From Serinus canaria (lineage: Eukaryota; Chordata; Aves; Passeriformes; Fringillidae): a stretch of 64,000 nt of DNA. The DNA is taken from assembly GCF_022539315.1 (NCBI RefSeq), contig NC_066315.1, forward strand, positions 19,877,649-19,941,648, in the 5' to 3' direction. Each line of letters starts with the position of its first letter. The stretch's first letter is position 1. The notes under the pieces were generated by a model. That model had not been told where the DNA came from and did not search any database. It saw only the letters and a list, made by a program, of their open reading frames with translations. This document shows positions 41,416 through 63,631 of this stretch, piece by piece. The position numbers and the translations under genes were made by a program.

Positions 41416-44400
41416 CCCATGCACAAACTGTATTGGTTCTGAAATAGCCTATTGGACTGGCTGACAAGTGACAGTTTTAAAATCAAACATTTGTAACAGA
41501 AGGGGCTACAGTTATGATTAATATATCAAAAGACAGAAAACAATGCATAATACCATCTGAAATGTTGCAAATCACCTTTCAAACAACTAAGGATATTAAC
41601 TCTTTATTGGTTAAGAAAGCATCACCAGCTAAAATCATGAAAATTGAAACTGGGGAAGCATGCTAATGAAAACTGCCTTACTACATTGCTCAAAGTTTAA
41701 AGCATCTGAATTTTTTAAAAGATGTTAGATGTATTTGAAAATTCTGCTTAAGTTGTAGGTTGAACAGCATTCTCAGTCCTGCTGGAACTGACAATAGCAC
41801 TAAAGAAGGAAAGCAAAGGACAAGGAAGAACAGAAACTGACATCTGTGTGTGTTTGGTGTTTTCCTCTCACTCATCAATTTCCAGTTTTTAAAAGCATTA
41901 TCTGAAAATGTCTGTCTTTTCACACATAATTATTTGGTTGGATTAAAAAGAGCAATAGTTCTTTTACCATTTGTCTTTCTACTGTAGAAGTGTGTTTTGT
42001 ATTTGCTGGCAATCAAAACCATCTATACAATTCTCTTTCTTGGTAGTCTGGTTGTTTACTTATATTTTCCATAAATGTTTTGATACTGTGTGTTTCCTAC
42101 TGCTCTTGAAAAAAACCAAAATGTTTCTTCTGTCCTGCCAAGGTTGACAAGTAGATCCTTTGTAAGGCCTATCCTAGAAGTATAGGAAAATTGAATTATT
42201 TTCTACTATTTCTCTACTTCTACAGCTTGGTCATTCCTTGCCATTAAACACACCATGTCCAAAGAAAATTTAAAGTTATTTTTTTTCATCAGTAGTAGGT
42301 GAGATATCCTATTTGGAGTCATGTAAGTTCATACAATAATCTTTCTAGTCTAAATATGGTGAAAATGATTACCTGGGAACAAAAGGGATAAATCTGTTAT
42401 TGTAGGAACGTGTTGAAATCTTTAACTCAATGCTAGTAAAAAAGCATTTTATTTTTTGCAGATTATAGAAATTTTGTAAACATTAATCAGCACACATAAA
42501 CTATATACTGAAGTCTGTGTATTCATATAAGTAAGGAACTTTACCTCCAGTTTCAGTAGAAGGATTTGTGCAATGCTGAATTTGAAAGAATTAAGATTGC
42601 AGAATTTTTAGTGGAATATTTGTTGAGACGTCTCCCACCTCCTTTATGTTTGGATGATAGGCATTTTAAGGAAGTGACCTCACTTGATATTATAGAAGTT
42701 TCTTGGGGGTGGGAAGAAATGTAACTAACTTTTAGTTAATTCCAGTGTAATTGCAGAGCAGACTTCACCTGAAAAATTACTGATTATATGAACTTTAGCT
42801 ATTAGAGTTGTTTCTGCAAAAGTCAACTGCCAGCCTTAGAAGAGCACTCAGCATATTGAAGGGATTGGCCTGAGCTGTTTCCCAAGGGCCTGTCTCTGTT
42901 GGGAACTGGGGAGTGACTTTGTCAGGCAGGTCAGAACAGAAACTCAATTAAGAGGTGCAGGCTCTTGAAGGAGCCAGCATCCTTTCTCTCACTACAGGTG
43001 TGGCTAAGTTAGATGACTAAAGTTGGATGGATGCCCTTTTTCTTCTATTCCAATCTTACTGTGACTTTAGAAGTGGCAGGAATACTTTCTCATTGACAGT
43101 TCTGATGGATGGTGTATATATGTTTTAAACATATCATATGATTACTTTCCTGATAATCTTTACACACTGAATCATTGTGTTTCACCAGTTGATGCTGAAG
43201 CACAATGGAATATATTTATATGTTTTATATATATGAGATATTTATATATTAAATTTAAAAAGTTATTGTCATTACAATGAAAGATTAAACCTACAAAATA
43301 GATTAGGCATGCAATCAGATCCTGTCGTTAAGAAAGTCTGAAAAGTAGTTTTCTCTATTTGAAGAAATAATTATTAGTAATAGTGCCAAATCTAAATATC
43401 TGTCTTGGTCAGTAGAAAGATACTAAAATAGGCAGCCTCATATATTATGAAAATATAATACAGCTTTTTCTTGTTTCAGTGTCATGGAATGCACCAGTTT
43501 TTCTGATCACAGCATTTCATATGCTTTTTAAGGAATGGGCTAGTGAGGGTGATCAGTCAAGAAATGACTTTGGAGTGGATAGTTTAAAATATAAAGAACC
43601 TTGTTTTTATGTTTGATTGTTCATGAATAAGAAGTTTATGAGAAAATCCAATTTTGTACTGCTAGAATTCATTGCAGAGTAGGTATACATGATAGATAAA
43701 AGTGGCAAGAATAAAGGAAAAAAAATGAGAACAAGGATGAGTTAAAGGAACCTGCTTAATCTCTATTATATCTGATATAAACCTTTTCTGGGCCTGTGTA
43801 GGAATACATTTCTAGGGTGGTAAGTTATAAAAAGAAACTATAAAACTACTGTAAGCTCATATGTAATAGTTTGTTATATAAAAATGGGGAAATAAATTAC
43901 AGACAAATTGCCAAGCAATAAAATTGATTGAATAACATTTGATTAAAAACATTCACAGTAAAAATGGCATCCACATATTTTACAGATGATAGAAGAACTA
44001 AGATTTTCGTGAAAGATCTGCAAGAAAGTAATAAATATAAGTAAATGTACACCATAAATTGTATATTACATTCTGAAAAATAATTTCTCTGTTTAGACTT
44101 TGTAATAAACTGTTTTGCAATGTGCTTGATTTTTATGGATGGAATAGAATTTAAGTCAAAAACATTTGGAAAACAGCTTTCAGCCTGATGTTTTAAAGCA
44201 ATCAGAGGTCAAATGTAATCACAAGTCAAAATATCTTTTGAAGAGGCTATAGTAACAAACACAGGAGGTTGTTTACACCAGCTCTTTTCCTTTCAACATC
44301 CATTGATTAAAAGCAGTCAGACCACTCACTTCATTCCAGCTGAGGGAATGATAATGGACCCCATTTAAACCTTTGCAGGTGTCCCAGAACGTGAGCATGA

Positions 44401-47400
44401 CTTCACAAACCAACAGAGCTTAAAAATGGTAATTGCTAACAGATTCATAAAAGACAAATATTAAGGGGGCCAGGCAGGAACTGTGTGTACAGGATGAGTA
44501 ACCAGATATGCAGGGAGAAGTAAAAATGGGCCTCTCCCTTTATTCAGGGTTCAGTGAGTGGAATTTCATTTCCTTATCCTCCATTTATCATAAGGACTAT
44601 AGGCTAAGAGTATACAGATTTCTGCGAAAAGAGGTGCTCCACTGAAACTTTGTTGCTTTAAAACTGATCTCCATTAAATAGGTCCAGAGCCTTATGAGAA
44701 ACTATTTATTTAATTTTATTCCTTGAGAAGCAAAAACTATGGAACTCTCTTCAGATTCTGAACTCTACATGCCAGAATATGAATTCATTCATATGAGCAT
44801 TCTAGAAGAATTCTTTAAATTCTAGGCAGTAATTTATAAATCAATTTAGTAAAAATAGTGTTTTCAGCATATAACTTTAGTGATGCTGCCTTTGTGCACA
44901 AACCTGTTTGCTTATTCTTCCCCGCAGTCCTGTCCCTTAGCAGGTCTGGAGACTTTTACTGTCACCTCCTTCCAGTCCCTCTGGAAGAGAATTCTTTCTT
45001 CCATGACATCAGTGTGACACTAGACAACTGGTAAAGGATAGACTAAGGCTACTCAGCACTGATGTATAGTAATTTGAAAAAACACATAAAAATAAGGTTA
45101 ACATCTAACATATACATGCAGATCTTAAAATGCATCCCATTCCTTCCATACACTGAAATTCTTTAGAAAAATACAGAGTTGAGCTGCCCAGACTTACATA
45201 TCCCTTAATTATTTTATCTTCCTCCCTTTCCTTCTATTTGACTGGTTTTATTATCTTTTTAGTTCATCTGAATGGAAATTTTACAGGTTATTTTGTACCA
45301 CACATCCATAAGACTATGCAGCTCACTGGGACCTCTACCATTTCTCAGATTCAAAACCCCTTTAACCAGATACAGAAGTATGAACTCATTATCCTAATGC
45401 AACCAATATTAATTAAACCTTTTAATGGCAAAACTCTGCTAAGACATTTCATCACAACAATCTTTGATATGTCCTCCACTTGGAGTATTTTTAAAGCTTC
45501 TTATTGACGTAACTCTGTTAAAGTGCTTTTCAAAGTAGTGCTCAGCAGGCAGGTGGTATTGTGCAATATATGTAGTACAAGCTCACATTACAAATGATTT
45601 GTCACTCTTAAAACAGAAACTGAAAAAAAATATCTATCTCAGCTAATAAAACCTATTCAGTGAGTCTGTCTAAGAAATACATGTGTTTGGTAGTATGTTG
45701 TCTATACATAAATAGCAGCACTATATAAAACACAATTCTATGACCAGTTGGATTTGGATTGGTCTTTTTTTTTTTTTTTAATGTTTATGCTCCATGAATC
45801 AATATATAGGCCATACTTAAATACCAGGGCTTGGACTATGCTCTTTATTTTCTCATTTATATGTCTATACACAAACTGCCTATGCCATAGTTTTCATACA
45901 CTACCCAGTGCTTTGAAATTCTGCCAAACATTCCTTAAAAAATATTTTATGAAAGCTGAAAAATAAACACTCTCTGAAGCAAAAGTAAAAAAAACAAACA
46001 AACAAAGCAAAAAAACCCGCACCCAACCAAAAACCCAACAAAAAAAAGAACAAAATATTCAAGGTATTGAAGTGGAATCACTTCTTAGACGACATAGTTG
46101 TCATGAGTTGCAGGGAGTAACACCATTTACTGAAGCTGGTAAATTAGCTAAAGCCAGGCTATACAGAGCAAGACAATATAATTTTCTTCTCACTTACATG
46201 TGATCTGATATGATTCAAACAACAGTCTTTTAGTGTATTTTTTTACAGATACCCTGAAAATTCTCTTGTATCAAAAACCAGTTTATGTACTCTTCTATAT
46301 CCATTTAGTAATACAACAGATCTACTTACCTATTCTTCCTTTCTCTACAAAGCCATTTAGTGATGTTTAGAAAATTATGAGAATTTTATTTCTAGAAAAA
46401 TAACCTTTTTTCTTGTGTTCCACACAGTTCATACTTTGAGCCAAAATCTACCCTTGAATAACCACAACAGTCAGCAGCACTGGGAGGAATGGCCAGATAA
46501 CTGACAGCAGAATTTCCCACTCTTAGTTTGTTGTAAAAATGCTTATAAAGCATCATGGAGAGGGGTAGGAGAGGAAGGGCAGAGAATGTTTAAGCAAGTT
46601 TCTAGGTTGCTGGGCTAGGAGACTGGAGAAAGCATGCACCTGCCATATATCTTATCCATTTCACTAAAATGATATTCAAAATCAGGCAATGCTGATATTC
46701 CCAGAATTGAAATAATAAATAAAAAGAACTTCCAGCTAAACTAATTATTATCACACTACAGTCTTTATATAATATGCTATTTACAGGGAAATACAAAAAG
46801 TATTTCATTAATACAAGTACTACAAAGACTACATGTGATGCAAAACAGCTTTTACACTAGGCAAGGGTATGGAACCTGGAGTCAAAAATAATAGAGAATT
46901 TCCCCCCACTTACCAGTGCAACAGGTGTTCAGTGCAAAACAAACTGTGTTCACTCCCTTTGATTTCAATGCATTTTCTATAGAAAGCTCCTAACAGACTC
47001 ACAGTCATTTTTCTATCCTCTCATCAGCAGCACAACAGCTTTGGTGAAGGAAAAGCAGTGAGCTGGCTGCAGAGTGGGAATACAGAGAATTGGCAAGTGT
47101 AGAAAAAGTGGAGAAGCTACAAAAATTTATTTTCCAACAAAATAACTCTCCACAAGCTGTGTAAACTTTTCTTACTGAAACAAATACTCTAGAACACAAA
47201 GATTTTACATTTCCAGTGAAACTCACAGTAACATTTGCCTGGTTTTACTCTCCTGAATCTCAACAAAGAGCCAGCAGATTTATGCTTTCCCAATTACCTG
47301 GGTCAGTAAATTCCCTCATGTTCCCTGAATGCAATTTGGATTTTTAAATTAAGAGATAGAATGTAGAAATAAACTTTTTGGGCTTTTGAGTAACCTTTGT

Positions 47401-48447
47401 TTTCTTCAGTAGATTCTCACAGTTTGCTGCCTAACGTGCACACGCACACGAACGTCAATCCACCACCCACCCACTCACATACACACCTCCAACATGTGTG
47501 CTCTGTTTACTGACAGTAGAACAAAAATTAAGCTGTGCCCATTGCAATATTGTGACCTGAACAGAGAAGAATAATTTATAGTGGTAAGTTCATTATCTTT
47601 ACTGTAACTTTAAAATGCAAAATTTGGTTTGCAAGGACAGCATAAGGTATAAGAGTTACAACCCTTTATCTCAAGCACTCATCCATATTTACAATAAGTA
47701 TAAGCTTTCTGCTACAGAAGAAAAAGTATTTAGATTGAACACTGTTACAGATTTCCTAAGTGAGGCTAGTTCCAGTTGCCAGTAATTCAAAAGCAAATCT
47801 GCTGACTTGGCATTAGGACTCTAAAACAGTGTGATCAAACTTATATAGTAAGAAGGTGTCTGCAGAAATAACATTTATAAACTGTATATACAGTACACAG
47901 TACCAGTACATAGAAAATAGATTTTGACTCCATGATCCCCTGTGTGTAAGGCAAGACTGAATTCTGTCTTCATATGGAGACCACCAGAGGTACAAGCAAC
48001 AGAGTGGTGCTTAAATCAATATGCAAATCAAGTGCATACAAATTAAAAATCAGAGCAGACAAAAAGTTTTAGATTTTTTTATGTGCTGATCCTGGCTTGC
48101 TGAATACATGGGAAGTTATTAAACATCAAATGTACCTTTTTTTTAAAAAACACTAACAACACCTTGATGGCAACAGATATTGTTCAAGTGGCAGCTACCA
48201 AAAACAGCTTGAAAAATGTCATAGTACAACATCAGGAACTCTTCAGTTGTACTACACTAATTCATATAGCACTAACCAAAAAAATAAGTATATGAATATT
48301 CTATTTCATGCTATTGCTATGCAAGCAACAGCAATACAAATCAGCATACAGAAGGATACCATATGTTCTGCAAAGAAGAACCCAAGATATTTTCAAGGGG
48401 AATTGTTACAAGACTTCAAAGAAACACAAGACTGCCAGAGGCAGAAG
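41416..48447. other. Convergent intergenic region and CACNB2 3' UTR
   Basis: This AT-rich stretch lies between the NSUN6 3' end and the CACNB2 stop. Its right part must hold the CACNB2 3' UTR. Minus-strand AATAAA candidates appear as TTTATT at 47126-47131 and 46385-46390, but the end is not decidable. It contains A/T-rich low-complexity tracts (about 43195-43265, 45990-46050) and a CA-rich patch at 47435-47490. No exon or RNA gene is recognised. Confidence 0.6.
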
Positions 48448-56217
<7,770 letters not shown>

Positions 56218-59200
56218 TTAATGAGGGCGTTCCACCCCCGCTCTGCTGCCCTTGCAGGCACTGCCTGCCTCCCTGCCTCACCCATTCCTGCTATTCCAGG
56301 CTGCAGAGATACTGATAACAGCTTCTTACTTGACCCCAGACCATGTATATAAGAAAAAGGGGTACAAATGCTTGCTGCATCAAACGGCAACCTTAATATG
56401 CCATGAATCCCCTACATGTAAATAATGTCAGCTCAGACTTCACTCTTACCCAGTAACCAGCTTGCTCAAGCTGAAGAGCCTGAGATAGGCTTTAGGAAGT
56501 ACTGATTACTATACTAGTAGAAACCACGGTTTTCCCATTTACTTCAACTTGTCAAAGCTCTGGAAAACAGGTTTTGTTCTACTGGCCTCAGTATGGTAGC
56601 ATGTTAAAAATTTGGCTATTATGTGTAAAACACTTTTATAAGAGAAAATAATGGAATAATCCACATAACGCTATGGTATTCTCCTAACAATCTCAGGAGC
56701 TGTGGAAAGCTGGTTTTCCCAGAGGAAAGTAATCTTTTCTTCTAGTAGTCGTGCTCCCAGCTCCTCAGCACCATGTCTGATTGGCAGTACTTTCCAGGAC
56801 AAACCTCTCCAAGACAGATGGGCTGCATCCGCTATCACAAGTGGTATAGAAACTGTCTTCATTCCCCAGTGAAACAAAACTACAGATTAGAATAGGAAAA
56901 TCATCTTTAATGAAATCACATTTCCTGCTCAGATCTTGCTATTGGCTGATTTCACAGAGGAATTAGAGAAGCTGGGTGGTTTATGCAAGTCTATAAAGAA
57001 AGTCAGTGGGCCAGACAAGATTAATTCATATAGGTTTTCCTTTAAAGGTTGTGCATGCTTCATGAACCAAAAACAGATTAAATATCTAGTCCATCCAAAG
57101 AAAATATTAGAAGACAACCAATAGAGACCTAAAGGTCAAGAAGAGGTACCAAAAAATTTAATAGAGAGTTTCTTGAAATTACATTATCGACCTTTTAGCT
57201 ATTCTGCTGGCAAAAGCTTAACTTTTGCTTGAAAACACAACCTACCTGTCTGGCTAGAGAGGGAGTTTTCTACATCAAATGGTCTCTTTCAAAAGATATG
57301 ATGAGATTGATTTTTTTCTATCTTAAAATAGCAACTGAATAAATCAGGTACTATAAAAAGGTTGCAAAATTTCCAAGAGAGAGCAAGGCATCCCAGCAAG
57401 TATTTTGGTTCAATAGCAAATCAATAGGTGATTGCTATGGTCATTTAATAAATAAAGTAACATCTAAATGGTCATCACACAATCTATATATGATATCCTT
57501 TATTGGAGGAGGTAGACATTGGTTTGGATTAAATAAAGATCACTTCCAACTGTTTGTTATTATCTGCAGTTTTGGGTGAGCACATACAGTCAGTCTTTTA
57601 CATCAGTGAACATTGTGAGATGTGCACGGTATGGTATGGAAAACATCGATGCATGCTTTGCTGCTGGTCAATAGAAAAGTACTGTGGTCCTGCTGCTGTC
57701 TGAATTAGGACCACATTTTTTAAGGTAGAACTTCTGATGGTTCTTGCCACACTCACAATTACATTTTCTACAACTTTGTTATATAGAGATACTGCTGAAA
57801 TTGCTGAATACCACTGTCTCAGAGTTTTAGTAGAAGATAGTAAATAATCTATCCCTAATTTAAGTACAAATGACAACTAGAATAAACACATCAGAGATAA
57901 TTTGTCACACTGTTCTGACGATGTATTTAGGTTGCTTTCCTGCAATTTCAAACCAGGCTCAACACTTCAATCAGTATAACAATATTAGTTAATGTATCAT
58001 TTTAAGACCATTCCAGACTGCTAGAAAACTCTTGTTCAAGACAATTTATAACCAGAAAAATCTGTCTCTATGCCATTGTATCATAATTTTGTCTGGGGAA
58101 GCAGTATTTTCTACACTGCTCGCAGCACTTTTCTGCCAGTAGAGAACACATCTCCGTGGACTAGATTTCCTGCTATACTAGGAATACCCTCTGCCAGGGT
58201 AGAGTTTACCTCAGGGTATGTTCTATTGTGAAACAAACCCAGGGAAATAACTGCAGGTAACTATGGTCCTGTGAACCAATCATTTCCACTTAAGTCTGAA
58301 GATGGAGAGAAATCTTTTTTTGCCAATTAAAATGCATTTCAGTACCTACTTTTCCTAACCTGAGTATAGGACAAAAATTCAAGGAACTCCACTGCATGAC
58401 TGGTGAACTAATACATGTGCCTCTACCTCTTCAATCAGGAATGGATGGAGAAAATGCCACAGGGATAGCTGAAGAACTCCTGTTCCTTAGAGTATTTCTC
58501 CAGCTTCTGGAAAAGCTTTCACTTTGCCTGAAATCTTCTTTGAATTCCAACTTTACAAGATTGTTACAATTACTTACATAATAGTAGATTCTCTTTTTAG
58601 ATGACAAAGGCTTTATCCACTGCCAATTGGTTTCATTTTTCTTTGGTTTTCATTTTTCTTTAGCAATATCTCAAAAACCAAATTCTCTACCTGTAAAAAC
58701 TCCTTTTTTCTCAACAAGACATTCAACACGAAATATCTCTCAGACTTGTGCCCAAAGTAAGCAAATAACTCATAAAGTCATATGGGGATAGTAACACAAA
58801 TGTCACTGGTAGTTAAAATAGAGAGCTGAGAACAGTGACAGTAGGGTATCTTCAAAGCAGCACAGTAATAGCTTTGCAATTTTTCCACCTCCATGAATAC
58901 CATCTATTTATAATAATGTCCCTTCTTATGTATAAGAGTGAAGTTATAACATTAAACTCCAATAAATTGTATTTGCCAATCATAATGAGAGGGATAAAAA
59001 TAATTAGAATTACTGTGACTATCATCATAAAATGCTGACAGCCCAGCTACAACACCCTAACCCAGAAATCAGCTACCAAATTTTACAGTGACCCTTACAA
59101 TCTATTTCATATGGTCTCCTTGGTAACCAGAAAGTGAACATATTTCAGATGACAGGAGCACTCAACTATTTATTCCATACAATAAGGAGTCAGCTCTAAG

Positions 59201-61974
59201 AAACAGTAAGTACACATCTCCCAGAGAACTTTAAATACAGCACATTTAAACTTATGTTCAAATATTACTACTGTGCCTTGAATAGAAATTTACTGCAATG
59301 AGAGGACAAGTAAATCACTTATCCCATTATGGGCACAGACAAATATTCTTTACACCAGCTGGACATCACAAGTGAATTCCAAGAAGAAATCTTTCCCAGT
59401 TCACTACAATAAATCTCGCCTAAAACACAGGCAAAGATACAACACTTTATCTCTGTCAGTTCACTACTAACATGATAAACTGTGGTGGAACTTTGGGTCA
59501 CTTATGTAATGCCATGGTACAGGAACATTCTCTATGGTACATAGCCGGAGGGGCACAACCCTCCTGCAAGCCTGGGCTCATCCATAGCAGCCAGGAGTCA
59601 CTGGGATACAGCATGACAGAGTAGTGGCTACACCAGCAATTTGTTTCAGCAAGACCCTGATGAAATAGAAGTTCCATGAGAGGGATGAGATGCAAAATGG
59701 ACACACATCAGGCCTGCAAAGACCCAAGTGAAGCACCAAAGACTGTTTAGAGGCAGCAAAGAAATTCCGATGTTCACAAGGAGCAGTGAAATTCACATAT
59801 TCTCAACTCAGCAGAGCACGACTTTTATAGCCTATTAAATTTGACCTTGTCTCCTGTCTGGGGTATTGGTGGCTCTGTTCTGTTCACTGAAACAGATAGG
59901 TAAATTATGATTTCAACTGCAACAGGCACAGAGACAAAGCACGTTCTTTTTAAACAGGGTTGCTGATATTACAGATATATAGAATGAAAAGAACACAACT
60001 CCGTCAATGTATGCAATACAAAATGATTAGCAACACCTTACACAAATGGCTTTGAAATAATTTTATAAATTAAGGAGAATAGCTATCAGTAGCCATGATT
60101 TTTTATGCTAATTCTTTTATACAAGCATGGTTACTTAAAAATAATTAACCACTAAACTCCACGACTATAACTAAAGTAAGGAGAAGTTTAAGGCAACCTC
60201 AAGATTTCCCTAACAAAGGTGAAAGAAAAAAATATAGTTTTCATCCCAGTGCTTTAAAACTACCTAGAAGGGCTTGCACAAAAAAAAAAAAAATACACGC
60301 TAAAGGTTGTATCTGATATCCAAGAAAATAAAAAAATATAGGAAATTATAATTATTGAGCTGTGTTCGCACAAGTCTCTAATGAGAACAAAATTATGAGC
60401 TTGGCTGACAGAATTAAAATTTTAAATCTTAATTTGTGAGTATGTGTGTGTGTACACCTGCTTCATATTGAGTGAAAAATCACCAGTGTCTCCATGGGGT
60501 ACTGCTGTAAGCAGAATGCAGGCCATAGCAGGCTACCCTGGCTGCACCAGGGATCTGTGCTCCCTGGAAACAAAGCAACAAGGCCGAGACACTACTGGGG
60601 TGATCCAATAAGCTACAAAGGGTTTGAGCACAGCAGAGCAAGCTAAGAAGAAACCCCACAGGTACAGAAGTGTTTGGCCTCTTTCTTTTCATCTTCCTCT
60701 TTCCACCCCTCAAGCAGCAATTGCCGCTCTGGGCAGGCGGGGAGCGAACGGGGGCTTGGGCTGGGCAGTCTCCATCGCTTCCCCAGGCAGGGAGCTTCAG
60801 TCCCAGCCTCCAGGCAGGACTGCACGACCAACCTCACACCATGGGGTGTCCCAGTGCTGGGGAGCAGAATGCTTTGTGCCTCTGCTCCTGCATATCCAGC
60901 TAAGAAGGAAAAAAATCTTGAAAAACATAAGCAAGAGGGAATAAATGCTTTAGCTTAGTCCTCAGGCAACTGGTCCAAAGATGTCTGGATTACAGGTGTT
61001 TTAATCAAATGTCTAACCTAAATGTAGTTTTGTGAATATACTTAGAAAATTAGAAAATAGTAAGTATAAGTAAGTAATAAGAAGGTATTACTAAGTATAA
61101 GTACTTGGAAATTACTTACTTGTAGCCTGGTCTCCACCAAATACCTTAGCCACTAGCCTGTTACGTAAAAAGGGGAGGGTGGGAGTGGGAGGATGACAAT
61201 ATTTTCCAGGAAAAGTGGCTGCATGTGTTACTCATGCCTAACAGATGGGGCTCCTGTAAGGGATAAGGCAGAAAGAAGAGAAGCATGTCTGCTGCTCTGC
61301 CTGGAGCTCCTGTCTGGGCTCTGCTGAAGGGGAGCTATGGGGTGAGGGGCTGCAGGAACGCAGGGTTTTCCTCCTCCTGCCTGCTGAGGCTCAGTTTAGG
61401 CAGAATTCAGATGGCTTTTAATGTACACACATGTCCAAGTGGTATTGACAGAAACGATGTCATGTTTGGAAACCTCAACAAAACCAAGATCTATTTATAA
61501 TGGACTAACATCTCCTGAAATGCAGCACTGTAATTATGTGAAAATATATAACAGATAGTGTCATTTAAAAATACTAAATGGCACATAAAAATGTCTACTT
61601 CCTGCCTCATTTCTCTGGGCTTGCAAAACAATAGCATTCATGGAATGGTGCTTCTTATGCCAAGTTTAAACTGGAAGTAAATTTTAATGGCCTGTGAATG
61701 GAAATGATTGAAAGCAGCAGATTGCAGCAGTAACACAAGTGGCTGAGCACTGCACAAGGGTGCACTGAAATGACTGTGCCAGGAAGAACCACATGAGCTT
61801 CAGAAGGTGCCAGCACAGCACAGCACTGCTCCTATCGTAAGGCTCCCTCACATTCTGTTAAGGAGTAATTGTGATAGGAAAACTGAGCAAAGATGCAGTT
61901 TAACATTTCTTTTGTCCAGGGGATCAAGTAAGTGAGCAAGTGTATCTGCATAGTTCAGAACTGGTATCATCATG

Positions 61975-62024
61975 TCAGGCTGGCAATAACTTGGGTTATT
62001 GCCAGCCTGAGGCACTATGCCTCA
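61975..62024. repeat. Perfect inverted repeat with a second adjacent hairpin
   Basis: Arms TCAGGCTGGCAATAAC (61975-61990) and GTTATTGCCAGCCTGA (61995-62010) are exact reverse complements around the loop TTGG. A second stem, TGAGGCA (62008-62014) with TGCCTCA (62018-62024), follows and overlaps it by three bases. Function is unknown. Confidence 0.9.
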
Positions 62025-63575
62025 TTACCCAGAACAGTGCTATAGGCTTTTACAGATCTAGTCCATACATAGGCACCAAGTAAGCATTCCCTTGGTATGT
62101 TGTTTTTTCAGAACAAACATAAATAAAAATGTTCAGCTTTTCTCACAGACAGGACATAGAACTACTCCATCCTTGGCTATTCAACCCCTCCTGCTGATGG
62201 TGTGCCACTCACAAAACATTTACGTATTCACTGAGTGGGAGAGATTCTGACTCTGCAGCCTGATGCTCAGAGTGGGAGGCAAAACACATGGATTCCAGTT
62301 CCTTCTCCAGGGAAAGTTTAATTATTATGCAAAGTGCGTAAGGCTCAGCAGGACCAACCAGCAGCCATCCTAAAGGTGATCATAGCCCTGTCATGGTGAT
62401 GGGAATGATGAGTCCGTGCCTCTCTTAGCAGAGAACCGAACTGATCCCAGGCTTCTTTGTGTTCTGGTTAAACAATGCAAACTTTTAGTCTTGAATAAAA
62501 TGGGGACACAGACTGCTGAACTTTAATCAGTTCCACCAGCCCAGGACCAAGAAAAAGCCTTGATCAATTCAACATACAGTATGAATAGCTTTAAGGGAAG
62601 CAAACTGTACCCTTAAACAAACAGCTAACTAGTTAAAAATATTTTACTCACCTATCCAAGTATCCTGTCTATTACAAAGATATCCATAACCTTAGAAATT
62701 ATTCTAACACATTGCTACACTATTTTTCATTTTGTTTCAATTTAATTATCAATCACACATATTTCTGCATAGTATCATGACAAAACATAAGAACAGGTTG
62801 CTAAAAGTTATTTCTAATTTATAGAAATCAAGAATTTTGTCCCCCCCAGATACTCTTTGAAAACACTCAGGATATTTTATTCAAATGCTTTGCCTATACT
62901 GTATCAAAATCTTATTTGCAAGTTAGAATATTGGAAAATTAGTAACAAACTTCTAATACAGAATTACCTAAAGAATTCATTAGAGAAACTCTGACCTTAG
63001 ATGTTAAGGAAATCAAGGCTGTTCCAACAGGATAAAACAGTATTTTGGAATATGTGAGACTGATAAATTATGACAAGTTCATTAAATTCATGCTACTCTT
63101 TCTCCATTTGTGGGCAAAAAGAAGTATAGCTACATCCTCATGAAAACCCAGAAGTTCTTAGCTGCTATTTTACTGCATTCTGGTACAAGGCAGGTTCAGG
63201 TTTACCAGGCTAACATATTTAACACTTGAGAGTGAGAGTTATGGACATTTGTCACAGCTATCTTGAACATAAAATTATGAAGGGACAATCAGGATTTTCC
63301 ATAACACACTGAACATCTCCTTTATTTTCTTTGAACTCTGAGACTCTGGGAAGGAAATGCACTCTTGGTCGAGTCCAAATTTTGCATTCCTTTTCCTTGG
63401 CCTCTGTAAAGCAATGAAGGATTCTTATGAGGCCTAGATAGCATTCTCCTAAATTTATCTTTGATTTATAGTTAAGGAAGCCTTTAACTGGAACTTACCT
63501 TCTAGCACAACTGTCATTAAATTACCAGACATGGAGAATATGTAGTAATATAATAGACGTATATAATATAGAGTA

Positions 63576-63580
<5 letters not shown>

Positions 63581-63631
<51 letters not shown>
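63581..63631. repeat. (TA)n(CA)n microsatellite
   Basis: About twenty TA dinucleotides followed by about five CA/AC dinucleotides. The sequence just to its left is also AT-alternating. Confidence 0.95.

Noticed and set aside
45748..46050. A-rich and T-rich runs resembling a CRISPR-like or tandem array
   Set aside because: Spacing is irregular and the units are simple AAAC/AAAAC runs in vertebrate intergenic DNA, so it is low complexity only.
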